Assembly (NCBI GenBank): GCA_902774025.1
Contig: CACYGY010000012.1
Location: 1-47,879, forward strand
Origin: an uncultured Eubacteriales bacterium
Lineage (GTDB): Bacteria > Bacillota > Clostridia > Christensenellales > Aristaeellaceae
DNA length: 47,879 nt
Reading direction: 5' to 3'
Every line of letters begins with the position of its first letter. Positions within the stretch are counted from its first letter, which is position 1. Under the pieces are notes generated by a model. It saw only the letters and a program-made list of their open reading frames with translations, was not told where the DNA came from and did no database searches. This document shows, one piece after another, positions 1-7,268 of the stretch. The translations under genes were made by a program, and so were the position numbers.

Positions 1-135
1 GAAATAAGTCTTCCCATCGACTCCGTCTTCATACGCTTTCAGGAATGAACCCGCCGTACCGGACGAATTGCGCGTCTTCGCCCAGCTCAGATGCGTCATG
101 TCCTGTAATTCATGAATGATTTGATTCAATGCCAT
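1..135 (-). CDS. N-terminal fragment of a gene running off the window
   Basis: Reading the minus strand from an ATG at 135 gives 45 open residues that continue past base 1. The start MALNQIIHELQDMTHLSWAK is followed by a Ser/Gly-rich stretch (RNSSGTAGSF). The start codon follows GGGAGGTGA directly: that TGA is the stop codon of the upstream minus-strand reading frame, so the two genes are probably translationally coupled. The segment faintly resembles N-termini of HipA-like/protein-kinase-fold proteins of Clostridia, but this is recollection and too short to assign. Only the first 45 residues are inside the window. Confidence 0.5.
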   Translation of the reverse strand, partial: MALNQIIHELQDMTHLSWAKTRNSSGTAGSFLKAYEDGVDGKTYF

Positions 136-138
136 TCA

Positions 139-646
139 CCTCCCACAGTCTCTATGTTGGCAAAATACTTGATAAATGTCAAGCAGCAATGCATAAGCTG
201 TCACCAAAGAGGCGGCAATCTGAGCCAACGCGAAGATCAATGGTTTTTCTTTATTTTTTCCGGAAAATGGGCTCTTTTGTACCTTCGGTCGATAGTTGGG
301 TGGCCATCTGAAGGTAAAGAATATGTTCTCCGATGATCCTGTCCTTTCTGAGGGTGCGATCGTTTTCGAGGATATCCGGCCAGAAACATCGGGCGATCGT
401 TTCGATCACATGATCCGGATAGGGGATTTGTTGACAGGCCATTGTATCACCGACCTTTAATTCTCTAACGGTAGTTTCGACTTTGAGTGGACAAGTGGCA
501 TCAGAACCCTTGCAAAATAAGTGTTCTGATGCCATTTGCCCGTGCATACAAAATTGATTAATTGCGTTTGACTCGTGTATGGCTACATTTGATTTAATCT
601 TGGGATGAACTTGATGCGAAGGGATTTCTGTCCTACAGTATTTCAC
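139..646 (-). pseudogene. Frameshifted gene of unknown function upstream of the partial gene
   Basis: The minus strand has a 131-codon frame (646 to 251) ending IFRKK at an A-rich tract around 245-260. Shifting one frame there keeps reading open (KEKPLIFALAQIAASLVTAY...) until a TGA at 139-141, directly against the next gene's ATG. The second part contains a hydrophobic stretch of about 20 residues and Cys/His near its end (FCQHRDCGR). The two parts most likely form one protein split by an indel in the A tract, either real decay or a homopolymer sequencing error. The N-terminal ~60 residues of the upstream frame look uninformative, so the true start is uncertain. I do not recognise the family. 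Confidence 0.4.
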
Positions 647-710
647 TATCCAACATGCTGGTCATCTGCTGCATCATATTCCGCTTATAAAGCCCCCAGA
701 TTAATGGCTA

Positions 711-809
711 TACCCGATCGGGAAGATTGCTCAATGTCACCGCGAAATCTTCCCGTTCGGGAATTTTCTATCAAATAGCATTGACATTATACCCGATCGG
801 GAATACGAT
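711..809 (+). promoter_or_regulatory. hipBST promoter with three HipB-type operators
   Basis: Three near-identical palindromes lie upstream of hipB: TACCCGATCGGGAA at 711-724, TTCCCGTTCGGGAA at 750-763 and TACCCGATCGGGAA at 790-803. Their centres are 39 and 40 bp apart, close to four helical turns. A promoter is visible: -35 TTGACA at 781-786, a 17-bp spacer, and -10 TACGAT at 804-809. The third operator fills the spacer exactly, so a bound HipB would block RNA polymerase. HipB autoregulation through palindromic operators is known for the family. Cooperative binding by phased sites is inference. Confidence 0.85.
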
Positions 810-829
810 GCATTTGAAAGGGTGATTCG

Positions 830-1057
830 ATGCGAACTGACAAGATTGCTACCTTTGTCCGGGATAGCCGGAGGGCAGCGGGCCTGACCCAGGAGGAATT
901 CGCAATCCGGTCCGGCCTCGGACTGCGCTTTGTGCACGACCTGGAGCAGGGGAAGAAAACCGTGCGCTTGGACAAGGTAAACCAGGCCCTGGCCATGTTT
1001 GGCATGGAGGCAGTGCCGGGCCGGATCGAGCGGGAAACAGAGGAGGATCAGCCGTGA
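830..1057 (+). CDS. hipB: HipB-type antitoxin/autorepressor
   Basis: A 75-residue XRE-family helix-turn-helix protein of HipB type. The HTH spans roughly residues 8-62, with the recognition region around LTQEEFAIRSGLGLRFVHDL and the HipB-like end LDKVNQALAMFGMEAV. In HipA/HipB and HipBST systems this subunit binds the operon promoter and contributes to toxin control. The ATG is preceded by GAAAGGGTGA and lies 21 bp after the -10 box. It is the first gene of a three-gene operon. Its stop overlaps the GTG start of hipS by 4 bp (GTGA), implying coupled translation. Confidence 0.9.
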   Translation: MRTDKIATFVRDSRRAAGLTQEEFAIRSGLGLRFVHDLEQGKKTVRLDKVNQALAMFGMEAVPGRIERETEEDQP

Positions 1058-1383
1058 ACGTGCTTCGTCAGGCCGGCGTGTATGTCCGGGACCGTTTCGC
1101 GGGGCTGATTCAGGAGACGGATGAGGGCTATCGCTTCACCTATGATCCGGCTTATCTGGCCTCGGATAAACCAATGGCTGTCTCGCTGACCATGCCCATG
1201 CGGACGGAACCTTACACCTCCCGCACGCTGTTTCCGTTCTTCGATGGGCTGATCCCGGAGGGCTGGCTGCTAGGCGTGGTCAGCAGGAACTGGAAGATCG
1301 ACCAGAAGGATCGCTTCGGCCTTCTAGCGGTGGCTTGCCATGACTGCATCGGCAGCGTCAGTATCCGGGAGGTGGGCGCATGA
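1054..1383 (+). CDS. hipS: HipS-like small antitoxin (HipA N-subdomain 1 as a separate protein)
   Basis: A 109-residue protein matching the N-terminal subdomain of HipA: AGVYVRDRFAGLIQE near the start, then YTSRTLFPFFDGLIPEGWLL around residues 54-73, and DRFGLLAVACHDCIGSVSI at the end. In canonical HipA this subdomain is fused to the kinase. As a separate gene between hipB and the kinase it defines the tripartite HipBST arrangement, in which HipS is the subunit that neutralises the kinase. Trp71 of the GLIPEGW motif is in the place of the tryptophan reported to enter the kinase active site in E. coli HipS (from memory). The start is GTG, with AGGAGG 7 bp upstream. The stop overlaps the ATG of hipT (ATGA). 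Confidence 0.85.
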   Translation: MNVLRQAGVYVRDRFAGLIQETDEGYRFTYDPAYLASDKPMAVSLTMPMRTEPYTSRTLFPFFDGLIPEGWLLGVVSRNWKIDQKDRFGLLAVACHDCIGSVSIREVGA

Positions 1384-2333
1384 ACTGTCTGTGCTGTGGA
1401 AAGCCGACGAAGGAGCCGATTCCCGATTCCGGCTGGCACCCACCCTGCGTCCGCCGCTTTTTCGGCACGAAAACTCTGCCGGAGATCGAGCTGACGGATG
1501 ATGCCCTGACCCTGCTGGCGGAAAAGGCCGTGCAAAAGGGATACACGGTGCCGGGCGTCCAGAAAAAGTTGTCCCTTCACCTCTCTGCTGAGCGCACACC
1601 CCGTTTGACCATGGTGGACTATCCCACAGGTTACATTCTCAAGCCCCAGGTTCCCGAATTCCGGGCACTTCCCGAGGCGGAGCACCTGGTGATGCGGATG
1701 GCAGCCGCATCAGGTCTGGCCGTTGTGCCCCACGCGCTGGTTCGGCTGAATGACGGCTATGCCTATCTCACCCGCAGGGTGGACAGGGTACACGGTGAGG
1801 ATGACGCAGCCGTGCAGATGCTCGCCATGGAGGATTTCTGCCAGCTGGATCTCCGGCTGACGCAGGACAAATACCGGGGCTCTTACGAGCGCTGTGTGAA
1901 GGTGATCCAACGGTATTCCTCGCGCCCGGGCCTGGATCTGTCCGAGCTTTTCCTGCGGCTGGCTTTCTGCTTTCTGACAGGCAATTCCGATATGCACCTG
2001 AAGAACTTCTCCCTCATCGAGACTGCTCCGGAGAGCGGCACCTATGTGCTGTCCCCGGCCTACGACCTGCTGCCGGTTAATGTCATCATGCCTGAGGATA
2101 AAGAGGAATTTGCCCTGACCATGAACGGGAAGAAGACCAATTTGCGACACAATGATTTCCTCATCTTCGCCGAAGCCGCCGGCATCCCCCGGAAGGCCGC
2201 CGAGATGATGATCGGGAAGATGGTGGGCTTCATTCCCGCGTGGCTGAAGCTGTGCGAAGAGTCCCTGCTGCCGCAGGATTTGAAGCAGACACTGAAGGAG
2301 CTCATCCTGGCGCGAGCCAGCCGGCTCACGTAA
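1380..2333 (+). CDS. hipT: HipT-like Ser/Thr kinase toxin
   Basis: A 317-residue HipA-fold kinase lacking N-subdomain 1. Visible features: an N-terminal C3xxC6...H20xxC23 set that may bind zinc; a Gly-rich loop TVPGVQKK at 56-63; the ATP-site lysine in YILKP (K88); a catalytic loop GNSDMHLKNF (D204, H206, N209); and a Mg-site YDL (D229). HipT toxins phosphorylate an aminoacyl-tRNA synthetase (TrpRS in E. coli) and stop translation; the target here is unknown. The autophosphorylation loop has T56-V57-P58 where HipT commonly has Ser-x-Ser. It overlaps hipS by 4 bp and GGGAGGTG precedes the ATG. No truncation is seen. Confidence 0.9.
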   Translation: MNCLCCGKPTKEPIPDSGWHPPCVRRFFGTKTLPEIELTDDALTLLAEKAVQKGYTVPGVQKKLSLHLSAERTPRLTMVDYPTGYILKPQVPEFRALPEAEHLVMRMAAASGLAVVPHALVRLNDGYAYLTRRVDRVHGEDDAAVQMLAMEDFCQLDLRLTQDKYRGSYERCVKVIQRYSSRPGLDLSELFLRLAFCFLTGNSDMHLKNFSLIETAPESGTYVLSPAYDLLPVNVIMPEDKEEFALTMNGKKTNLRHNDFLIFAEAAGIPRKAAEMMIGKMVGFIPAWLKLCEESLLPQDLKQTLKELILARASRLT

Positions 2334-2335
2334 AA

Positions 2336-2355
2336 GCCGCCTCCGAAGAGGCGGC
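2336..2355 (-). terminator. Hairpin terminator of a TnpV remnant
   Basis: A perfect 8-bp stem (GCCGCCTC / GAGGCGGC) with a CGAA tetraloop. Read on the minus strand it is followed by TTTT, so it fits a terminator for the minus-strand tnpV remnant. The same AAAA on the plus strand contributes to the TAA stop of hipT, so the module abuts the toxin gene exactly. A near copy follows the intact tnpV at 3764-3785. Confidence 0.65.
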
Positions 2356-2403
2356 AGGTGGATTCAGTCAAAGACCAATTCAGCGAGGATGCTTTCCTCA
2401 GCG
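2336..2403. repeat. Direct repeat copy A: tnpV 3' end plus terminator
   Basis: This 68-bp segment is nearly the same as 3764-3833. Both contain the GCCGCC...GGCGGC hairpin, TTCAGTCAAAGA, and AGGATGCTTTCCTCAGCG. On the minus strand copy A encodes only the last residues of TnpV (EESILAELVFD, stop at 2364-2366); homology ends just upstream. It is a truncated tnpV tail left beside hipT. Confidence 0.8.
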
Positions 2404-2462
2404 GGCCGCAATATGGTTGCAAATATCAAGCTTCTTACGCAGGCCGGGAGGTGAGACACGTC

Positions 2463-3731
2463 ATGGAATACAATGAAATCCGTTGCTGTACACTGGTGCG
2501 CTAGGATAGCCAGATCTATGGCGTCTTGGATGACGACTGGGATGAACACTCCGCACGGCTGCTGTCCCTGGCTACGAGGGGGATGAAGAGGCGGCAGACG
2601 CTCAGACTGTCGCTGTCCCTTACAGGCAGATGGAGCGGATCGAGCTGGTAGAAGCAGACGCAGAGACGGTGCGGATGCTTTTCCGGCTGAATGTGACGCC
2701 GTGGGAGCTGGTTCAGCAGGGCAGGTATCCCTTCAGCTCTGCCACGCATCGCTGTGCGATCGCGGATGATGACCTGCTTTGCCTGATCGATCGTCTTCCG
2801 CGCTTTTGCAATGGCTTCCTGCTGGAAGCCTGGCGCAGCAGCTTCCAGGGACATGGCACGCATGATCACCTGCGATTCCCGGAACTGTCTGAAGTGAATC
2901 TAATGCTGACCTGCTGGCGGAGCGCTTTCTGTATATGATGGAGTGGCTTGATCCCGAAGAGAAGGACTGGCTGTATATTCTTCCCTGCGGGATGCATATG
3001 TGCAAAGCCGTGGGAAGCCTATCTGGGAAGCGGAGATCCCCAAAGACTTCATGGATGATCTGCTCTCCACGATTGAGCATCTGGCGAAGCAAGGCGGCAT
3101 TTCTGACCGGCTGCACGCCTGGAACACCTGCATGCTGGAAGAACGGTGCCTTGCCGGGAAGTTTGATGACATTCAGCGGTATGCCTATTATGGCGGCAGC
3201 GGCATCGTGTCCTGCGACTGGCGGAAAGCGGAACAGGCACTGCTGCGGCTGTTCAACCCAGACGAGGAACCGCCGCAGGGTGATGCCTTTGTCGCCAACT
3301 CGCTGGGCTATATCTGTTACAGCAATCGGCTTGGCGAACCGGACTGCGAAAAGGCGTTCCGCTGTTTTTCCTGCGCTGCGGAGCGCGGTGCCACAGAGAC
3401 CATCTGCAAGCTCTCCGACATGTACCGCAAGGGAGACGGTACTCCACAGGACAAGGAGAAAGCTTGGGCGCTGCTCAGCGGTCTGTGGGAGCACACCAAC
3501 AAGTGCAGCATCAGTGGCGGCAAGTACGCAGACATCGCGCTTCGGATGGGCTATTGCTGGCGGGATGGCGTCGGCGTTTCTCCCGATCCGGAAAAGGCAC
3601 TTGAATTCTTCATGAAAGCAAAAAGGGCCATTAAAACCCGCCTGGAGAGACACCCGGGGTTCGGGGATGAGACTGTGGCCTCCAACATCGAGAAGGCGAT
3701 TGCAAGCATATCCTGTGAAAAGAATCCCTGA
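2463..3731 (+). pseudogene. Decayed Sel1/TPR-repeat-like protein gene
   Basis: An ATG at 2463 with GGGAGGTGA upstream begins MEYNEIRCCTLVR, then meets an in-frame TAG at 2502-2504. Reading continues as DSQIYGVLDDDWDE in the same frame, and then needs frame changes near 2570 (to GYEGDEEAADAQT), near 2890 (to SESNADLLAERFLYMMEW) and near 3005 (to KPIWEAEIPKDFMDD). The last 240 codons are intact and carry Sel1-like repeats: GDAFVANSLGYICYSNRLG, CFSCAAERGATETICKLSDM and GDGTPQDKEKAWALLSG. Sel1 repeats are alpha-helical scaffolds for protein contacts. One stop plus three frameshifts make this a pseudogene unless the assembly is poor here. It sits between two tnpV 3' modules. Confidence 0.75.
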
Positions 3732-3763
3732 CTATCGATATAAGAGTAAATAAATACAATAGT

Positions 3764-3833
3764 GCCGCCCCCCCGAAGAGGCGGCATCTGGCTTCAGTCA
3801 AAGATCGATTCCGCAAGGATGCTTTCCTCAGCG
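3764..3833. repeat. Direct repeat copy B: tnpV 3' end plus terminator
   Basis: Near copy of 2336-2403. The hairpin has a run of seven C where copy A has CCTCC, giving 70 bp instead of 68. It contains the stop codon and last codons of the intact tnpV on the minus strand. Together the copies bracket about 1.4 kb holding the Sel1-like pseudogene. Confidence 0.8.
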
Positions 3834-4174
3834 CGATGCCGGATGCTGTTCATCGACGCAGCCCAGGCCATTTGATCCCTTGCTTTGAGGGTTTCATTGA
3901 CTCCTTCTGTGGCAGCCATCGTGGGAATCACCGTCTCCAGCCGTGCTGCGCAGCTGCAGTCAATCTCTGCCAGATGGCTGTACAGTCTCCCGGACAGAAG
4001 CAGCCGTTCGTACAGCCCGGGCCGGTGCGCTTCCAGGTACGCCTTCCGCATCCGGCCATAGCGGCTGATGGGACACCTGGGCACTTCAGGGAGTGTCAGA
4101 TCGGGGAAATAATAATCACCGTGAAGCGTGCAGTGGATGCCGTTTTCTGACATTTCCTTCGGCAGTTTACGCAT
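3794..4174 (-). CDS. tnpV: TnpV, transposon-encoded accessory protein
   Basis: A 126-residue protein with the TnpV pattern: CTLHGDYYFPDLTLPE, then ISRYGRMRKAYLEAHRPGLY, LLLSGRLYSHLAEID, and the C-terminal LKARDQMAWAASMNSIRHRA / EESILAESIFD. TnpV is carried by Clostridia mobilisable elements; its biochemical role is unknown. The frame is open to 4189, but GGAGGG lies 8 bp before the ATG at 4174 (MRKLPKEM), so I use that start. No recombinase or transposase partner is adjacent, which suggests a stranded fragment of a larger element. Confidence 0.85.
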   Translation of the reverse strand: MRKLPKEMSENGIHCTLHGDYYFPDLTLPEVPRCPISRYGRMRKAYLEAHRPGLYERLLLSGRLYSHLAEIDCSCAARLETVIPTMAATEGVNETLKARDQMAWAASMNSIRHRAEESILAESIFD

Positions 4175-4439
4175 GAAAGATCCCTCCATGTTGTCAGATT
4201 CTGTTTCTTTGCCCGAATGATTCGACGAAATCCTGTTTCCTGACCAAACTGTTCTGATTTTGGTAAAACCCGACCTTTCCGCAGAATTCTCGTCCCTCGC
4301 ATACCCAAACCGCTGTACAATACTGTTCTATTTGGATGTGCCAAACCATAAGATATTGTGTTTGTAATTTCACAGTAATACAGTATTTTATGTTTTCGAC
4401 CATAATTGAGAGCTCGGGCGCGATTCAAGTCCTGTTTCC

Positions 4440-4482
4440 CGCACATCTGAGACCGTTGTAATTCAACGGTCTCAGATGTGCG
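4440..4482. repeat. Perfect 19-bp inverted repeat
   Basis: CGCACATCTGAGACCGTTG (4440-4458) and its exact complement (4464-4482) are separated by TAATT. No T tract follows on either side, so it is not a typical intrinsic terminator. It lies in a 480-bp stretch (4175-4655) without a convincing gene, between tnpV and a toxin-antitoxin remnant. It could be a recombination or transposition end, or a structured RNA. Confidence 0.8.
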
Positions 4483-4655
4483 CAAAAATGTCCCAACTGT
4501 AGCCCAACCGCATTTTACACGCCAATTCCCAGAATTGCGTATATCATGTTCCTGATTGTAAAAGGTTTCGGACAGAGATAATCTAGGATTTACGGAGCTT
4601 GAGTTATATAATAAATTGGGAGACGATATATATTCCATCGGTCAACTCAGGAGAG

Positions 4656-4965
4656 GTGTTGACCCGGCATAGCCGGAAGTGCTTTGTGGAACGGGGAATC
4701 AGCATGGATGACATTGGATATGTGTTCAGAGACGAGCGTACAGGGCTCTGGTCTGCTGGTTATTCGCAATTTTCCCTGCTACAAGTGCGAGGAATGCGAT
4801 GGAATCTTCCATATCAGAGATGTCGCGCGAAAAATCGAATCAACTGTCACGAAAGCCAAGCAACTGATGCAGGAGATGAGGGTCGTTTACTTCGATGCCG
4901 TCGAGAGAGTATGTCGGAACACAAAGGATCGTCCCCGTGTGTTTGAGAAAGGAGGCGCGGAATAG
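4656..4965 (+). pseudogene. Fused remnant of a DUF4258 toxin / YgiT-type antitoxin pair
   Basis: From 4656 one frame reads VLTRHSRKCFVERGISMDDI, the conserved start of DUF4258 proteins, which are RelE/MqsR-like putative toxins. After about 25 codons the homology stops. In the next frame, from about 4745, LVIRNFPCYKCEECDGIF and VARKIESTVTKAKQLMQEMR match the C-terminal half of YgiT/MqsA-type zinc-finger antitoxins (CxxC kept, first CxxC missing). An internal deletion with frameshift therefore joins the toxin N-terminus to the antitoxin C-terminus. Its stop (TAG 4963-4965) lies just before the symporter start. Confidence 0.6.
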
Positions 4966-4969
4966 TTTT

Positions 4970-6526
4970 ATGAAGTACAAGCTGAACGAGGCGAGTATTG
5001 ACGCTGTCTGCATGGAGGTGGATACCTTTTTAATAAAGAGAAATACGGAGCTCAGGGATCGGACGCGCACGAGGCTTTCGATTGAGGAAGTATTGCTCGA
5101 TTACATGGGCATCCTCGGAAAAGACGCGGAATTCATGTTGGAATACGGCGGAGGTTTGGCAAAGAGCAGGATTCGGCTGACCGTGCCGGGAAAGCCGGTA
5201 GATCCCTTCAGTTTGACCGAATCTGCTTCGGAGGACGATCGTCTGTTAGCGGACCTGCTTTCAAAGATGAGACAGCGTCCCAAATGGCACTACGCACGCG
5301 GCGTCAACACGATCATTTACAGCCCGGTGAAGAAGCGCATTCCCGAATGGGTCAAGCTGCTGATTGCGATCATTGCCGCCGTCATCCTGGGCCTGATCGT
5401 CAGGGTGCTGCCAGAAAGTATATCCACGGTGCTGCAGCAGGACATCCTCGCGCCGCTGCTTGATACCTTTCTCGGTTTCCTGAATGCGGTGGCCGGCCCT
5501 ATGATATTCCTTTCGGTGGTCTGGGGCATTTACAGTATCGGCGATGCCTCCACTTTCAGCGATGTGGGCAGGCGCTTATGCGTCAGATTTCTTCTGTATC
5601 TGTGTGTCATGACGTTGGTGATCGCACTGATCTGCCTGATGTTTTTCAGCCTTCAGTACGGAGAAACTCATAACGGCAACCAATATTCCGCGCTGTATCA
5701 GATGGTGCTGGACATCATTCCGGATAACCTGTTCGCACCGTTCGCGCGCAGCAACACCCTGCAGATCATGTTTGTCGGCATCATCGTCGGCGTAATGATG
5801 CTGACAATCGGCAAGAATACGCAGACCGTCGCGGATCTCTCGGAACAGCTTGGATATATTGTCGACGGAATCATGAGCGTGATCAGCAGGCTCGTTCCCG
5901 TGTTCGTATTCGGCAGTCTTTTCAACATCATCGCATCGAGCAATCTCACCTCTTTCGCCGCGGGCGGGAAGTTCTTCGTGGTAGCGCTGGCGGGTTGTCT
6001 GCTTTTGATCCTTTTCCATTCCGTCGTAGCCTGCGTGAGAATGGGTATCGGTCCGCTTGATCTGTGGAAAAGGACGTTTTCCACGTTCATTATAGCGATT
6101 TCAACGGCATCCTCTTCGGCAGCGTTTACTGATAACAAAAAGACATGTATGGAGGATCTGGGCATCAGTCAGCGTCTGGCCAATTTCGGCGTTCCGTTCG
6201 GACAGATATTGTATAAGCCTGCCGTATCGTTGCTGTTCTGGTTCGCCGCAGTCAGCGTGGCTGAAAGCAGCGGTGTAAAGGTGTCTATGGTTTGGTATGT
6301 TACCGCCGCAATGATTTGCATCATACTCTCTGTGGCAGCCCCGCCTGTGCCGGGCGGCATGACCGCCAGCTTTACCATTCTGTTCACGCAGCTTGCGCTG
6401 CCAGTATCCGATCTGGCTGTTATACTGTCGCTGACCTCCATACTGGACTTTGCGGTGACAGCAGCGAATGTTTTCTCGGGTCAATGCATACTTGCAGTTA
6501 CATCAAGGAGTGTTGAAAGGACGTAA
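4970..6526 (+). CDS. Dicarboxylate/amino acid:cation symporter (SDF family) with N-terminal GHKL-like domain
   Basis: A 518-residue protein. Residues ~125-510 form an SDF/DAACS transporter: eight membrane segments from IPEWVKLLIAIIAAVILG, the serine-rich hairpin STASSSAAF at 378-386, hairpin 2 with PPVPGGMTA at 458-466, and TM8 DFAVTAANV. These transporters import acidic amino acids or dicarboxylates with Na+ or H+. The first ~120 residues are cytosolic and look like a degenerate RsbW/GHKL ATPase: an N-box-like SIEEVLLDY (37-45), a G1-like GKPVDPF (74-80) and a closing GVNTIIY strand (111-117), without the usual N-box Asn and G1 Asp. The frame is open upstream to 4895, but ATG 4970 follows AAAGGAGG, at a longish 14-bp spacing. 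Confidence 0.85.
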   Translation: MKYKLNEASIDAVCMEVDTFLIKRNTELRDRTRTRLSIEEVLLDYMGILGKDAEFMLEYGGGLAKSRIRLTVPGKPVDPFSLTESASEDDRLLADLLSKMRQRPKWHYARGVNTIIYSPVKKRIPEWVKLLIAIIAAVILGLIVRVLPESISTVLQQDILAPLLDTFLGFLNAVAGPMIFLSVVWGIYSIGDASTFSDVGRRLCVRFLLYLCVMTLVIALICLMFFSLQYGETHNGNQYSALYQMVLDIIPDNLFAPFARSNTLQIMFVGIIVGVMMLTIGKNTQTVADLSEQLGYIVDGIMSVISRLVPVFVFGSLFNIIASSNLTSFAAGGKFFVVALAGCLLLILFHSVVACVRMGIGPLDLWKRTFSTFIIAISTASSSAAFTDNKKTCMEDLGISQRLANFGVPFGQILYKPAVSLLFWFAAVSVAESSGVKVSMVWYVTAAMICIILSVAAPPVPGGMTASFTILFTQLALPVSDLAVILSLTSILDFAVTAANVFSGQCILAVTSRSVERT

Positions 6527-6565
6527 GTGTCAGCGATAAGGGATAACGCTTTTCCGCGCACAATA

Positions 6566-6632
6566 TATGGAGCAGGCGGAGGGCGCCTTGCCAGACATGA
6601 AGCCTGACAGGTTTCCCCTTGCCTGCTCCATA
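6566..6632. repeat. 12-bp inverted repeat after the symporter gene
   Basis: TATGGAGCAGGC (6566-6577) and its exact complement (6621-6632) flank 43 bp. Pairing can extend imperfectly inward (GGAGGG against CCCCTT). It begins 40 bp after the symporter stop. It has no T tract, so it is a weak terminator candidate; it may be a leftover mobile-element end. Confidence 0.6.
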
Positions 6633-6710
6633 CAGAAATAGCAGCACCACCGCCTTGATCAGTTGACCACCTGATTTGCCACTTGCGCACTTGCCACAGG
6701 TGAAGCCCAG

Positions 6711-6925
6711 GCCCAACCTTTGTCATGGAGCCAAAGGAGAGCGGGCTGATGATCTTGAACGCATCGGCCTTGATGAATTCCGCCTCCGCGCCACTGTACA
6801 TCATGGTGTATTGATCGTTGTTCCGCATACCGGAGTCCGGCTCGTCAGCATACCCGATTTCACGGAATATTTGCTGATGACAGGATTCCTGACAAAAGGC
6901 TCAAAGGATGTAAAGGACATCTGAA
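6711..6925 (-). pseudogene. C-terminal remnant of a Schlafen/AlbA_2-type ATP-binding protein
   Basis: On the minus strand EPFVRNPVISK passes, with a frame change near 6865-6880, into IFREIGYADEPDSGMRN and then MMYSGAEAEFIKADAFKIISPL. This order (NPVI, FREIGxADExxSGxRN, YSG, F-KIIxPL) is the C-terminal end of COG2865 AlbA_2/Schlafen-domain proteins, often annotated as transcriptional regulators or ATP-binding proteins. The N-terminal part is missing and the frame is broken, so it is a fragment. The rest of 6527-7231 has no other recognisable gene; minus-strand frames at 6930-7269 have no clear family. Confidence 0.55.
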
Positions 6926-7268
6926 AGACCAGACCATGATGACTGAAACAGATTTGCCGGAATGAGCAGGTCTTCTGCGTTCATGGGGAATGGCCGCTGT
7001 ACCATGCAAACGATGCCGCCTTTTCCCCGTGCCAGGGAGGTCTTTCCGGTCATGTCGGATTTCCGGGTTTCCTTCTTACCCGGATTGGCGTTCATCCTGA
7101 TCTTCAAGGGATGGATGCTGCCTTTTCTCCTCCACAAACATATCGATTTCCTTGGCTTTGTCATCCCGAGAAAAAGGTCAGGATGGCCTGATGCGGCGTA
7201 TGGGCATAATTTCTGACAAGTTCCATCACAACGTAAATTTTCACAAAAACGTGTAAACTGGCAGATCA

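Noticed and set aside
4405..4445. Possible tRNA 3' end (a TTCAAGTCC T-loop-like sequence followed by CCCGCA)
   Set aside because: The flanking bases cannot form a 5-bp T stem and no acceptor or anticodon arm can be drawn.
4096..4638. Long minus-strand frame covering tnpV's upstream region and the 19-bp inverted repeat
   Set aside because: It overlaps tnpV in another frame, has no ribosome site and shows no family resemblance.
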